DNA of 64,000 bases, taken from positions 27,016,283 to 27,080,282 of the forward strand of contig NC_036454.1 in assembly GCF_002775205.1 (NCBI RefSeq). The letters run 5' to 3'. Source of the DNA: Xiphophorus maculatus (lineage: Eukaryota > Chordata > Actinopteri > Cyprinodontiformes > Poeciliidae). The notes under the pieces were generated by a model. That model searched no databases, was not told the origin of the DNA, and saw nothing but the letters and a program-made list of their open reading frames with translations. Of this stretch, positions 12,150 through 24,097 are shown one piece after another. Position 1 is the first letter of the stretch. Each line of letters opens with the position of its first letter. The position numbers and the translations under genes were made by a program.

Positions 12150-12415
12150 CATTGATGTTCTTAGCAGAAAACTGCGAACCTGCCGAAACACCGAGTTCCT
12201 TTAAGTCAAATCTAAAACCCCACGTGTTTAGATTTGCCTTTAATGACAGGAACATTATTGGATTCATACCTGATTATGATCATTCACAGCGATTTGACAT
12301 CTAATGTCTATTGTTTGTTCTATAATCGCTTCCTGTAATGTGTTTTTTTTATGATGTGAAACACTTTAAGCTGCCTTGTTTCTGAAATGTACTATGCAAA
12401 TTAACTAGACTTGAT
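12150..12415 (+). mobile_element. LINE 3'-end fragment
   Basis: A broken frame gives the end of a reverse transcriptase, with NCEPAETPSSFKSNLKPHVF matching the common fish form that ends in a leucine/proline motif and SFKSxLKTHLF. It is followed by a short tail, GATGTGAAACACTTTAAGCT then a degraded ACAAATTAACTTGACTTGA. The same tail appears in reverse orientation at 13098. Confidence 0.7.
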
Positions 12416-13097
12416 GATATCTTTACCAGGGCACTTAAAGGAGGTGTTAGTTTTGTTGAAAACGGTATGCAAACCATTCACACCATCCATCTTATTAACC
12501 TGCTCTCCTCTGCAGGCTGTAAAAACTGTGACAGGTTGATGCTGTTGGGGCAGAAGGTCAAAGAATGTGAAGTCAGGCTTGTTGGGTTGGAGAAAAAACA
12601 ATAGAAGAAGACTCGCTGTTTTTCACAGATCACCATTTTGAGCAAGAGTCTAAATAGCCCACAGCTATTGCTGCTATAGTTAGAGGCTACAGCAGCAATA
12701 GCTGTAGGCTAACATAGCCTCAGCTATGGCAAGTTATTCTTCTTAAGCCACTTTTTCACTTATTTAACTTTTTGGTTGAAAATCAGACAAAGTATTCCAG
12801 TCAAACACGAAACCCTGTTTTAAGTGCTAAGTCATCCGGGATCTAGTTCCAGTCCGTCTAGTCGACAAACATATCGAAAAGCAGGTTGGGGATTTAATGG
12901 TAATTTTAGTACTTGCGTTAATGCGATTGGAGGCACTAACACAAGTACTGCCTGAGGGGGAGGAGGCTGAAGAATCTTGAGCTACAAATAACTAAGATCT
13001 AGACAGGTTTTTAATGAGGCAAACCAGGCTGAATGTACGAAAGCAGAAATTAGAATTGTTGCCGAATAACAAGGAGGGAAGACAGACAGGACTTTCT

Positions 13098-13520
13098 ATC
13101 AATCAATCAATCAAATTTTATTTGTATAGCACAAATTTCATTTGTGCTATACAAGGCAGGCATTTCAAAGTGCTTTACATCATTACAAACACAGAAACAC
13201 AATGCAACATTGAATCAACAATCAAAACACAGCATTAAGTCAAGTTCCATCAGTAAATTTGTAATTGATTACATTTCAAATATAATTCTAAACAGGTGGG
13301 TTTTTAGTAGAGATTTAAAGGAAGTCAGTGTTTCAGCTGTTTTACAGTTTTCTGGAAGTTTGTTCCAAATTTGTGGTGCATATAGATGCTGAAAGCTGCT
13401 TCTCCTCGTTTGGTTCTGGTTCTGGAGATGCAGAGCAGAACCAGAACCGGAAGACCTGAGAGGTCTGGAAGGTTGATACAATAAAAGCAGATCTTTAATG
13501 TGTTGTGTTTCTAGAATATC
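13098..13520 (-). mobile_element. LINE 3'-end fragment with (TTGA)n tail
   Basis: On the minus strand an open frame ends with IWNKLPENCKTAETLTSFKS and LLKTHLFRIIF, the conserved C-terminus of a fish non-LTR retrotransposon. It is followed by the 3' untranslated part and a TGATTGATTGATTG tail at 13098-13112. The element is truncated at its 5' side, as is usual for LINEs. A perfect 15-bp hairpin at 13122-13154 lies just before the tail. Confidence 0.8.
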
Positions 13521-14420
13521 AGAGGCAGCACACAAGAGGAACAGGACGAGCAAAGTACAAAACACTCCAACCAAAACAATACTACTACTACCACTGAAAT
13601 TCATACATTTGTGGTCATAACGTAACGTAACGTAACATAACATAACAAAATATAAAATTTCTAGATTTCCAGCCTCTTCTCATTGGCTCCTTGTAAAATT
13701 CAGAATAGGGTGTAAAGGGAAAGCCTTAATAATTCACTGTAATAAAATGTTTTCCCATCTGTAAGCAAATTAACAGTTGTTTAGTACTGAAAAAAGAACT
13801 TGCGTGGAAACTCTTTTTATATTTTTATATAAGTTATTTGAGTGTAGGAAAGCCTTTAGCTCTCTCTGCCCTTTTCAGGGGTCCAGCTTTGCAACGAACT
13901 GTCCCCTCACCCCACCGTAACGACTGCCGTGATGAAAACCTGGGAGGACGCGGAGCATCCTGGGAAATGCTGTCTGCAGTACAAACAGAAAGGCAGGCGA
14001 TATGCGGAAGAGATAACTAGTGCACAATCGGAAGTGGGCAAAGTTTACTTTCAAAGTAAAACCATTTGAGGCAGATTGGGAGCAATATGTGCTGGATCGT
14101 ATCACACGACTTTTTGCATCGATTGAAAATAAATGATCATCCCTACATCTCTACGTGATTATAATTAGATGACCTGAAAAACGTGTGCTTGAAAAACTTT
14201 GAAAGGGGTATGATTATTTTTTTTATTTTTTTACAGGGCTTTATTTTGAAAGGAACAAGCGGAACCAGATGGTGATACTCCCCAACATGATTGACTCTGG
14301 GTGTCTTCCCCAGAGAAACGTCAGTATTTACATCTATATTTTCTGAAGGCATTTCCGACACTCTCTGTTCGCTTCTGACAGGGATTCCGCCCGTCGGTGC
14401 GACCTCTTCCGATACACACA

Positions 14421-14452
14421 TTAATATTATTATTATTATTATTATTATTATT
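14421..14452. repeat. (ATT)n microsatellite
   Basis: A trinucleotide run of about 32 bp in the region upstream of asphd2. Confidence 0.9.
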
Positions 14453-14672
14453 GTTTTTCTTCTTCTCCATTTTCTCCCTCTCCCCTCCATGCAATGGTGG
14501 CGAGCTCCGTCCGTCTTTGTGTGATTTGGAGCGGTTTCCTGTGATGTTGCTGAGCGATCCCCGTCTGCCGTGTGCACTGCAGTGGTGCGCAGCGTCGCCT
14601 GGAGAAACACCTGCGCGCCTCCGCTCTCCGCCGGGCGGCCTCGGCCACGCATGCTGAGTAGGTATGGATGCA

Positions 14673-14673
<1 letters not shown>

Positions 14674-14703
<30 letters not shown>
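14674..14703. repeat. Homopolymer run of 30 A
   Basis: An uninterrupted adenine run in otherwise GC-rich DNA upstream of asphd2. It has no coding support and may be a retroposon tail, although no retroposon body is recognisable beside it. Confidence 0.85.
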
Positions 14704-14704
<1 letters not shown>

Positions 14705-16974
14705 CCAGCGCAGCACCGGGCAGCATCAGACACGGGGAAGCGTGGGGCTCTGTTCTTGCGATCGGCTTGTTTACCAGTGGTCGCTCCCGCGTTGTGTCTT
14801 TTGGTCGTTAGTTTGAATGGCAGCTGATGGCTGCAACTCTTCCACTCTGATGGCTTTTAAACAAAAGGGGTCATGAGAGCGTGTGTGGGTGTGCTTGCCG
14901 TGGATCACAACAGGAGCTGCTGCTGAGGTGTGTGTGTGGGGCGTGGGGGCGTCTTGATGCTGTCAGGCAGGATGGAGGGGAGGATCTGCTGGAGCAGGAG
15001 AACCGGACCATTTTTGGTGAGAGCTCACCGTGGAGTGATCACAGCTGACGCATTGCACTCCTCGCCTTGTGGTTCCTGCTGCTGCTGCTGCTGCTGGTCC
15101 ATTAGCATTATATAATCACACTCATGTAATACAGCCTTCTTTTGATACTAAAACCCACCCACCCCCAACACACACACACACACACACACCCTCCTCTTCC
15201 CCCAGGAGGCATTTATGCAGCTCCTGCTGAGCAACCTATGAATGCCAATTATAACTGTGGGTGGGTTTCAACTATGTTTATGTTTACATAATTGTGTGTT
15301 TTGTGTGTGGCGCTCAATCACAGGAAAGGGAGAGATTTGTTTTAAATGCAGCAATGTACCCATGACTCATGGCTTTATAAAGTGCAGTACAGAGGAAGTG
15401 TGTGTGGAGGGCTGGATATGTGTGTGGGTGTGTGTGTGGTGTGCAGTCATGTTCAAGTCCAGCAGGTGTTTATTACATGCAGTGAATCAAGACGGCTCTT
15501 TGCTAGTATAAAGAGACACGTGTTACATATGGCGTACTTATGCCAGAATCACAGCAACGCACAATGGGTTTCTCCTGTTGGTCTCAGCAGTAGGCCTTGG
15601 TCAGTGTAAGATGTTCATGGTGTGGTAACCTGTAGGTTAAATGAATGCCACACTTTCACAGTATCTAGACAAAAAAAACAAACTGCGAAACAAACGTCAA
15701 TTAGAGATGAAGCGATCAGACATTTCTTGGCCGATACCGATTTCCCCTTGCCTGCTGATTGGGATTATTCAAACTTTTTCTCTAGGGACTGTAAAATCAA
15801 AAAATATCTATGTTTTAGTTTCTTTGACAGAGTTAGTAGTTTTGAATCGAACTAATAGTTAATCAATTCAAAGATTAAATCCACTTGTGCATCAGAGCAC
15901 TTGGCCCTAACCCCTATCTGTACGTTACTAAACTAAAAAAAAGTCACGCAAGGTGCATGTTGTTGATTGACTGAAGACGGAGGGCGATGCATGTAATGAA
16001 AAGGCAAAAAATATGTTTGTTTTTTTTCAGTATTTAATATGCCAATTACCAATCAGAGCCAATCAAGGGAAGGTCAGCAGATTCCAAACTCTTGAATCGT
16101 CCATCACTACCTGTGGAAAGAATGAAGCCCCTCTATCTTCTCCCAGTGATAACTAGAGAAAACCAGTCAGAGCCCAGAGGCAGGTCTTACAGCTGTCAAT
16201 CACAATCTTGTGTGGTGCTGCTCATCCCCTTTCACCCTCACCCCCTTCGCACTCTGCTACCGCTACAGCTTTTCCCCGTCAGCAGATCCTGTTGTGAATG
16301 CTAAATCTAGTTAGCATAGCTACCGATAATGCTGGATGAACGGTTTACCTGTGAGTTGTTTCTCTGCCATTAGCACGTTTAGGAGCGAGTACATGAGATT
16401 GAGTGACGGCGCTAAAACCTTCCTCCTGGCTCTGATTGGTTGTTTTTGGTCAGGAGGTGCATTTCTTTCTGATGACAGCAGTAGCTCAGGACGGAGATGG
16501 AGGAAACTGATCTTTTCACAGTTTATCTGTCTCCTAACATACTGTCAAGACATGGTGACAGTGAAAAACATATTTTTAATAAAAAAATATATGCAGTTTT
16601 AACTAACATGTGGCTTGCAGCTTCTCTGCTGTGATGTGTCTTGTTTTTAACACCAGGAAATACTTCTAATGCAGATGACTTCTCTCACGCAGATAATTTG
16701 CAGTGTGCAGCAGCAGGTTCGGGAGGGGCAGCGCTACTCTACTCTGTGTTTTGTACAGCAGGAGAAAACTCTGTTCACGCCTGTATCTTCTCTAACCTCT
16801 CAGAAACCGTAGGATAAAGCGAAACCTTCGGGTTTGAATCCCTAACTCAAACAAAATCCATATACCTTAACACCGGCAACCAATCCCTGCCCTCTCAGCG
16901 CACTCCAACGCTGTGAAATGTTACACCCTGTTCTCTTTTGTCTCCCTTCCTCCCCTTCTGTCTTTGTTTTGCAG

Positions 16975-17312
16975 AGAAGAGACAACCCTAGGCCAGGTGT
17001 CTGTCTGCATTTGTCGGAGAGAGAGGCGCGAGGGAGTCGCGGAAACACTTCACGGCCCGACACCATGCAAGCAGAAACCTACCCTCACCGCAGAGCGCTG
17101 AAATGCTAGACCTGAAGAGCGAGAGCGTCACGTCCAATCAGCAGACTGTTTACATCGGAGGCGGCCACAAGAGCCGCTTGACACTAGACTCCATAACAGC
17201 AAGCGTGTGGTTTAAGGCCCCCTTCAGTCACAATCAAGAAAAGACGCATTAACTGATCCTTCATCAGCACTTTGTACTTCTTTTGGGTTCAGCAGCCCAG
17301 TGGCGAGCTGAG
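16975..17312 (+). other. asphd2: Probable 5' untranslated exon part of asphd2
   Basis: A strong acceptor (a pyrimidine tract ending in TTTGTTTTGCAG) stands at 16974. From there to the start codon at 17313 no further splice site is needed. One short upstream frame begins at 17064 and ends at 17109. The first exon probably lies in the GC-richer DNA near 14.5-15.0 kb; this last point is inferred. Confidence 0.5.
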
Positions 17313-18968
17313 ATGGAGTGGTCGCTGGAGAGCGTGAGGGAGATGGTGGCTGGCGGGATGCAGTCTGTGAGGGAATGCGAGATCTGTGCGTTCGCCATAG
17401 CCATGTGCGTGCTGCTGCTGTTCATGTGGTACTGCTACAGAGTGGGCCGCGAGCACGGCACCAGCCCCTTGCGAGGGAGGTACCTGAGCGGGACCAGCCG
17501 GATCGGAGGGGTCGTCGGGGGTTTCATGAGCTCAGACTGTCGGGGCAGGGGCAAAGGGAAGCACGGGTCACTCCTGGAAGAGCAGAACGGCTTCGCCTTC
17601 TGCCAGTCGTCCGAGTGCTTCCGATGCACCAGCGCCGGCGAGAGCCTGAACCAGAGGCTCTACCACAGCCTCCAAGAATACGCCAAGCGCTACACCTGGT
17701 CCGGTATGGGCCGCGTGCACAAAGGAGTCCGCGACCAAGGCCGGTACCTCAACAGCCGGCCAACTATCCAGCGGCCTGAGGTCTTCTTCCTTCCCGACCT
17801 GCATTCGGCACCGTTCTTCTCCAGAGAAGTGCAGAGACACGATGTGGAGCTGCTAGAGCAGAGCTTCCCCGCCCTTCTGGCCGAGTTTGAGAGCATCTAT
17901 CACCAACCCCCGGCCCGCAGCGGCTCTTCCCTCCCACCGGGCTGGAAGGCTAACAGCACTCCTCGCGGTCAATGGTGGACTTACTACCTGGTGAACCAAG
18001 GCACCCCTTTGGTCCTCAACGTCAGGAGATGTCCGCGCGCGTGGCGGGTGCTGGGTCAGCTGCGCACCTTCATCGCCAACAATGTCTTTGGAAATGCCTG
18101 CTTCTCTGTGCTGACGCCCGGAGCTCTCATTACGGAACATTACGGTCCTACAAATGTCAGGCTGCGCTGCCACCTGGGTAAGAGGGTTAAGTGAACTGAA
18201 ACTGAAGAGGCTCGCTGTGTGTTAACCTCAGTGCAGCATTTATAAGCATATATAAAAAGAGAAAAAGGTCAACATTGTAAATCTAACTTCAGTCCTTAGC
18301 GTCTGTATCCTTAAAGTGTGCTGTTCTTCTTCAGACTCAATTCTCTTGAGTAATGGAGGCGGATGGGTGAAATGTGCCAAACGTCATTATTGTGCTCTCT
18401 GCACCTGAGCTCTGGTTTTATTTCCATCTGTACTCTCTGATATGACTATTGGTGCACATGTTTATTCTCGTGAAGGAATATCCTTTACAACAGCACCCTG
18501 TAAGGATACAGAGACTATGGATGGACGTTGGATGGCAACGAAAAGCATTTTTCTAATTTTACACTTGACGCATGGATAAAGCTGTTATTTTCTTCTCTGC
18601 CAGGTCTCAGAGTGCCTCCATCCTGTGAGCTCGTTGTTGGTGGAGAGCCACAGTGCTGGTCTGAGGGCAGCTGCCTGCTTTTTGACGACTCCTTCCTCCA
18701 CAGGGCTTTCCATGACGGTAAGAGGGGATTAAAACCGACACAGTCTGATGTAAGAAACGGAGAACATCTTCCAAACAAAGTCAGTCACTTTTTTTTTTTT
18801 CTTTCTTTCTTTCTTTGAAATGTGGTTGTTTGCGTAGGCAACCCAGAGGATGGCCCCAGGGTGGTGTTCATGGTGGACCTGTGGCATCCCAACGTGGCTG
18901 CTGCCGAGAGACAAGCTTTGGATTACATTTTTACCCCGGGCCGCTTAGAGGACAGGGAGGGGAAATAG
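17313..18968 (+). CDS. asphd2: Aspartate beta-hydroxylase domain-containing protein 2
   Basis: Coding exons 17313-18177, 18604-18717 and 18838-18968 join in phase to 369 aa, the length of human ASPHD2. The protein starts [12 protein letters not shown]. Residues about 25-43 ([19 protein letters not shown]) form one membrane anchor. The aspartyl/asparaginyl beta-hydroxylase fold follows from about residue 140. The two expected iron-binding histidines are visible: His276 in EHYGPTN and His321 in DDSFLHRAF. The C-terminal [20 protein letters not shown] matches the mammalian protein. AspH relatives are Fe(II)/2-oxoglutarate dioxygenases, but activity of ASPHD2 itself is not well established. The large first exon holds more than three quarters of the protein. 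The gene ends in a long 3' untranslated region with a polyadenylation signal near 21470. Confidence 0.97.
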
Positions 18969-21495
18969 TTGCGAGTGAGAAACCATTATTTTTGAGTGAG
19001 AGACCGTTGGAGTTTAGTGTCTGTATGATTGGGGAGCGGTTCTTTCTCTGCCTAGAGACCAGCTTTTCATGTTCACTGTGTACATATTCTCCGGCTCTCA
19101 CAGTATTACTCATGACTCTACTCTGCAGATAACCAGACATTGGGCCTCTCTTATCAACTGCCTTTTCACCTGTGGAGCCGTCAAGCATCGTAGTAAATCC
19201 GTATGGTCTTATTTTATTGCCTACACGTAGAACACTTCACCCAAACCCTGTCAGTTTTAAACATTTTATCATTTGGGTAACATACTTAAGAGGTCTTGTT
19301 GTACCTAAAGTTTTCCTACACGTCGATGAGTCATTAGTGTTTATTTCAAAGCTTCATATTTCCTTTAAGTTATGCGTTATCCTGTTTACACAGACTGGTT
19401 ACTTTTTGATCCGTATGAACGGATCGAAAAGTGGGTGTAATTGTAAATGAAATTTGAATTCAAGGGATATATGTCTTCGAAACGATGAAGCGCTTCAACA
19501 GAGGTGTCTGCTCCGCTGTTTAAAAGTCAAAGAGCAGAGTGAGCCCGATAACGAGAAAGTACACACATCTCAAAGGAAACATTTTGAAATGATAAAATGA
19601 TGTCAAACAGCCCATTGCAATGGTAACTCCTAGACGCGGCTTTTGGCATCCGAGATTTCTGTTTGTGTAAGGGTTGCAGCCAGGGAGCTTCAAGAGAAAA
19701 ACCGAACAGAACTGTTGCAGAATTACGGCATGCAGATGTTGTTTTTGTTTTAGGCATTAACACAAAGTGAACAGGATATACCAGCTCTTCTCAATTCCAG
19801 TCCTCAGGCCCGTCTGCTCTGCATGTTTTAGATGTGCCTCTATTCCAGAACCGCTGATTCAAATGGCCATCAAGTGCTGCAGAAGCCTGTTAATCAACCA
19901 CCGATTCAATCCAGGTGTGTGGCAGAAGGGAAACACCTAAAACATGCAGGGCAGGGGGGCGTGAGGACCGGAATTGAGAAATGCTGCGATATACCAAGAC
20001 AGAATAGATCACTGAACTCCGGCTGGGGGTATTTTCTGAGCTTGAAAATAGAACAAAAGGGGGCAGCTTAAAACTGTTTTCATAAACGATGCTTAACATG
20101 CACTTAGAGAACTCTAAAGGAAGCACACACTGAAATTCCCACCATTATTCAACAATCATGCAAATGATTAATATTTATTTATTTACAACATACTGTTTAG
20201 GTTATAATTTAACTGTATTTACTGTACATAAACCTTCATGGTTAAGATGCCATTTTTCCTAAGTACCAACACGTGTAGTCCTTACATCTGATGTAACCTG
20301 TTGTTTATACGCTACACGTAAGATTACAAACTACTGAATGTTAATCTGCATATATTTCAGTGTTGTAACTAATCGATCCCTGCGTTGCATTTTTCTAACT
20401 TTGGGCTGATTTTACACAAGAAAAAAAAAAAGCAATTCTGTGTATGGACATGGAGATTGTTTGTTTTGATCACCAGCTATAGCAGTTGAACGGTTTGGTG
20501 TAGATAAGGAGCCGAGTGCATGCAAGGTTTTAAATGAACCGAATCCATTCGTGACATTTCTTAGAACATAGTGGGTCCGTAGGCCAACCAATTTGGTCAA
20601 CTATTAATGAAGCCTCTTTTGACAACATGGAAATCCTGCCTACATTCCCACAAGGGCTAAAAAAAATATCCTTTATAATTTTCTTTTATGTGTCTCTACG
20701 ATTCCAGTTGAATTTGCATTCAGATTTTCAGGATTGGAGCACTTTAGAGCGTTTACATTTCTCTGAACGACTGCATTTCTGACACATTGTCAGTGATTGT
20801 ATTACCCGTCACAACTGGCAAAAAGTCACAATGGCGCATAGTCTTTTTTGTTAACCTACACTTTTTTAAAACAAAAGCACATCGAGCCACATTTAAGCAG
20901 CACAGAACTGTTGCATAAGCAGGAAGGGATGACTTTTAATTTTTAATGAAGGGCTGGGTACATTAAAGCAGGGAATCTTTGGCTTTTTTTTTCTTTTTTT
21001 TTACACGCACATCCAGACAAAAGAGGCACTGCAAACTTTTTTTTTTTTCTTTTTACGTCAGGAGTAGGATTTGATAACTGAGGTCCAATGTCGGCGAAGA
21101 TTTGAATGTTTACAGTTGCAGATGCTGTCTCCGACCCCCACGCCTGCCGGTGTGGTGGATTGTTGTGCTCCCGTTTGAAAATCAGTCCTGTTTTCACTGG
21201 ACACGGTTGGATAAGCACATTTCAAGCTGCAAATCGGCCTGTGCAGCGAAAACGGACAGGTGATGGATGTTATTTATGTTTTTTTTTTTTTTTTTTTTTT
21301 TTTGGTAACATTTACTAAGCTCTTCTAATTTGGTCGCATTTGATACACCCGGTTTGTATTTCTGTAAATACGTTCGAAGTGGAAAGAAACCCAAAACCCG
21401 GAATGCCCCGACATGTGCTGAAATGACTCTCCCCGATGCTTTAACTATTGTGTTGTCTTGATTTTATTAAATAAAGTGATTGCTAAAGTCATCCT
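18969..21495 (+). other. asphd2: Probable asphd2 3' untranslated region
   Basis: No other gene interrupts the 2.5 kb after the asphd2 stop. A canonical AATAAA at 21470-21475 is a good candidate polyadenylation signal. The segment includes one 205-bp hAT-type MITE at 19782-19986. The transcript end is inferred from the signal alone. Confidence 0.5.
19782..19986. mobile_element. hAT-type MITE, 205 bp
   Basis: The left end is CAGCTCTTCTCAATTCC and the right end, read backwards, is CAGCATTTCTCAATTCC, so 15 of 17 terminal bases match. The flanks are GGATATAC and CGATATAC, an 8-bp duplication with one later change. The inner TTTTAGATGTGCCTC is shared with the MITE at 7542. Confidence 0.9.
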
Positions 21496-22380
21496 CCGAC
21501 TCAAAAAGCCTACCATGAAAAACAAAACAAAAAAAAAACCCAACAAAGTTTTCGATAGATTTGATCGGTACGTTCTGTGAAATGTTTATGAAGTACTCTC
21601 TTTGTTGTTCTGTGATGTTTTCTTTAGATCACTGTAATTTTGCAGCTCGGTATAAAAGAAGTCACCAACCCGTACTCACTCGGCAAGCCTCCATGAATAC
21701 ATGTGCGCAGGCGGTGAAAATGAATCCCCTCGGCTTTACTCGTCCGCTGCAACTCAAGCGACCCGTGTTCAGTTCTGATGTTTACAAAGCCGCGGCCATT
21801 TACACGCCGTCTAACGACACCAGGCAACACTGACTGCTATGTGGAGCTGTGCGTAATTGGGTTTGAAAATCAACAGTGCTGCGAAAACCGGTGAAGGGGA
21901 GACACTTCCAAAGCGCTGGCTTTGTGCACGCTGTCTGATGTGGCGCCCATTTTGTTTACATTTGGATTAAGGATTTTGTCCTTTAACACTTTCTTGTGTG
22001 GATTTTGAACAGTATTTCTGTACATTTAATAAATGGTGGAGTATCTTATATAAACCAGCTTGTGTCAGGGGGTCTTCACTTTTGCACAGACGTTTCAGGT
22101 CTGAATCTAATCTTTTTAAGTGTACAGTTTCGGTTGCGCCTTTCAGTTGACTGAATAGAGCTGTTTGGGGAGTTAGGCCATCTGTGCAATCCCTTCTGTA
22201 GCTCTGACAAAAGCCGTGTTGTAAATGTGTAATCAATACTTGAGAAGGTTTTCTGGGGAGGATTGTGTGCCCCTGAAAAGCTTCCATCAACAGAGTACAA
22301 AGGGGAAATTGTATACATTTATAACGCTTGGCCTGTATTGTTTATGCAGTTTTAAAAATTAATATTAATGCTGCCATTTT

Positions 22381-22487
22381 GGATGGATGGATGGATGGAT
22401 GGATGGATGGATGGATGGATGGATGGATGGATGGATGGATGGATGGATGGATGGATGGATGGATGGATGGATGGATGGATAGATAGA
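22381..22487. repeat. (GGAT)n microsatellite, about 26 units
   Basis: A perfect GGAT tandem array of more than 100 bp, ending in two AGAT variants. Confidence 0.97.
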
Positions 22488-22718
22488 TTCTGTTGAAATC
22501 TCCGATTTTTATGTAAAAAAAAAGAGACTGTGATAAATGTTAAAATGAAGATAGAGTTGAACCAACACCTTGTTGGAAATTCCTTCAGTGCTTTCATTGA
22601 TACTCTCCTAGCAACCCACCTGACCAGTTTTCATTCAACGACCGGATCAGTTTCCTAAGTGCGTGTTTGACACTGACAAGGTTCTGCACTTTACCAGAAG
22701 AATCCCAAAACACAAGCT

Positions 22719-23255
22719 GAGAAAGGCGGCGTGTCGTGTTTTCTGGCTACATAGCGCCGTTTTATAGCACAGTCAAGAAATTATGTTACTTTCAGTTATT
22801 ATAACAATGCGATGTAAGTCAAAGTCAAATTTCAAAATTTGACTTTGTAATTTAACACCTTAAAATTGGATCTCTGTCTCTTTAAGAAAGCCGTGTTCTT
22901 TTCAACACTCTGCCTCCAGGAAGTCATCACAACATCACTCCTCTATTAACCCTCTGACAACATTTTATACCAGTGTTGCTCTGAGAAGTAGCTCCTGTAA
23001 TGAGCTCGGCGGATGTGCAGTTCCACCAGGCGTTTGCTAATTGCTGCTAGCTAGTCTGAAGGGGCTGACAGAGGAAGGGCTGCTCTGTGGTGGAAGCTCT
23101 GGAGATCGGAGGCTGGGCCAGGCGTTTTGCCCAGCTGGATGGTTGCTATGGGAGATGAAAGGATTTCTCAAACATACATGAAAGAATCTGGGTATGTTTT
23201 TCATGAGGGAATAACATTTTAACATGACGTAAAGCTAAAAAGTCATCAGGTATAA
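22719..23255 (+). mobile_element. TTAA-family element, copy 2, degraded ends
   Basis: The body matches copies 1 and 4 (TTTTATAGCACAGTCAAG, CCAGTGTTGCTCTGAGAAG, TTGCTGCTAGCTAGTCTGAAG). Both terminal repeats are eroded and the TTAA duplication is not visible. It is slightly shorter than the others. Confidence 0.75.
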
Positions 23256-23489
23256 AAACAAACAAAAAAAAGAAAAACTAATATGGCGTGCATTTTACTA
23301 TTTGCTCCATTTCTTATTCCTTCTAAAAGAAAACGCAGTGAAATAAAGAACCTTCAGAAGTCGCTTAAGCAGTAAACAGTCCATATCTGTATGTTTTATT
23401 CTGCATAAATGCGTCGGTTCTGTGAAGTTCTCTTATGAAAGGAATAAAAACTGAACATTTTATACAAAATAATATGGAGGAAATATCTG

Positions 23490-23513
23490 CACACACACAC
23501 ACACACACACACA
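23490..23513. repeat. (CA)n microsatellite
   Basis: A short perfect dinucleotide run upstream of cabp1. Confidence 0.9.
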
Positions 23514-23969
23514 ATTCCACTAAACGAAATATTGTGGAGTATCCTTTTTCTCCCACTTCACAATTACGCCCTCCGTTGCATTTGAATAATACACAAAATC
23601 TCGACAAAATACAACACGTAGTGAAAATTTAGCGCGAAAAGGCGTTATGAACACTTTCTGAATACAAGTTTATATTTTTGCTACTTGTTCTGGCCTCCTT
23701 GTTCAATAAAAAAAAAAAAAATCATATAAATCCCATCTACTTTTTTTTGTTTTAACTTGAAACTTTTCAGATCGGCTGAGCGTCTCCACCTCCGTCCTTC
23801 GCCACGTCAGAGCCACGGAGAACCTTAACGAACAGGTGACGCGCTCTGCAGCGACGCAGCCGCTGTTCCGCCTCTGTTCGCAGCCTGCGCGCGCTCTGGC
23901 TGGACTACCGCACCGCGCGAGCAGGTGGGGAGATGTAGCCCAAGCTTTAAAAGCGGACAGCCTTCACTG

Positions 23970-24013
23970 ACACACACACACACATGCACACACACACACA
24001 CACACACACGCAC
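23970..24013. repeat. (CA)n microsatellite in the caldendrin 5' region
   Basis: An imperfect dinucleotide run about 90 bp before the caldendrin start codon, hence probably inside the 5' untranslated region or core promoter. Confidence 0.85.
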
Positions 24014-24097
24014 AAAAAAATCATGATTATAGCACGGAGAGAAGACGATGAGGTGGATGGAAGACCCACGGAGGTGGAATAGATCGGATCCGCCGCG

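Larger units (their letters stand above)
11247..16974. other. Divergent intergenic region between ggt5 and asphd2
   Basis: It separates the ggt5 start (minus) from asphd2 (plus). It contains LINE 3'-end fragments (12150-12415, 13098-13520), microsatellites and a GC-richer segment at about 14500-15100. That segment probably includes the asphd2 promoter and a non-coding first exon: a good donor, GTGAGAGCTC, follows position 15016. No coding gene is supported in between. Confidence 0.5.
21496..24097. other. Intergenic region between asphd2 and cabp1
   Basis: It holds a tetranucleotide microsatellite (22381-22487), one copy of the TTAA-flanked family (22719-23255) and CA repeats just upstream of the caldendrin start. 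No further gene is supported. Confidence 0.5.

Noticed and set aside
14143-14733. Long minus-strand open frame with poly-Phe and poly-Ile
   Set aside because: It is produced by a 30-bp poly-A run and an ATT microsatellite and has no protein-like composition or splice support.
17318-17779. 153-codon second frame inside asphd2 exon 1
   Set aside because: Overlapping shadow frame in GC-rich coding DNA, Arg/Pro-rich and without family resemblance; the asphd2 frame explains the region.
22381-22487. GGAT array considered as a CRISPR-like or regulatory array
   Set aside because: The unit is 4 bp with no spacers; it is a simple microsatellite in a vertebrate genome.
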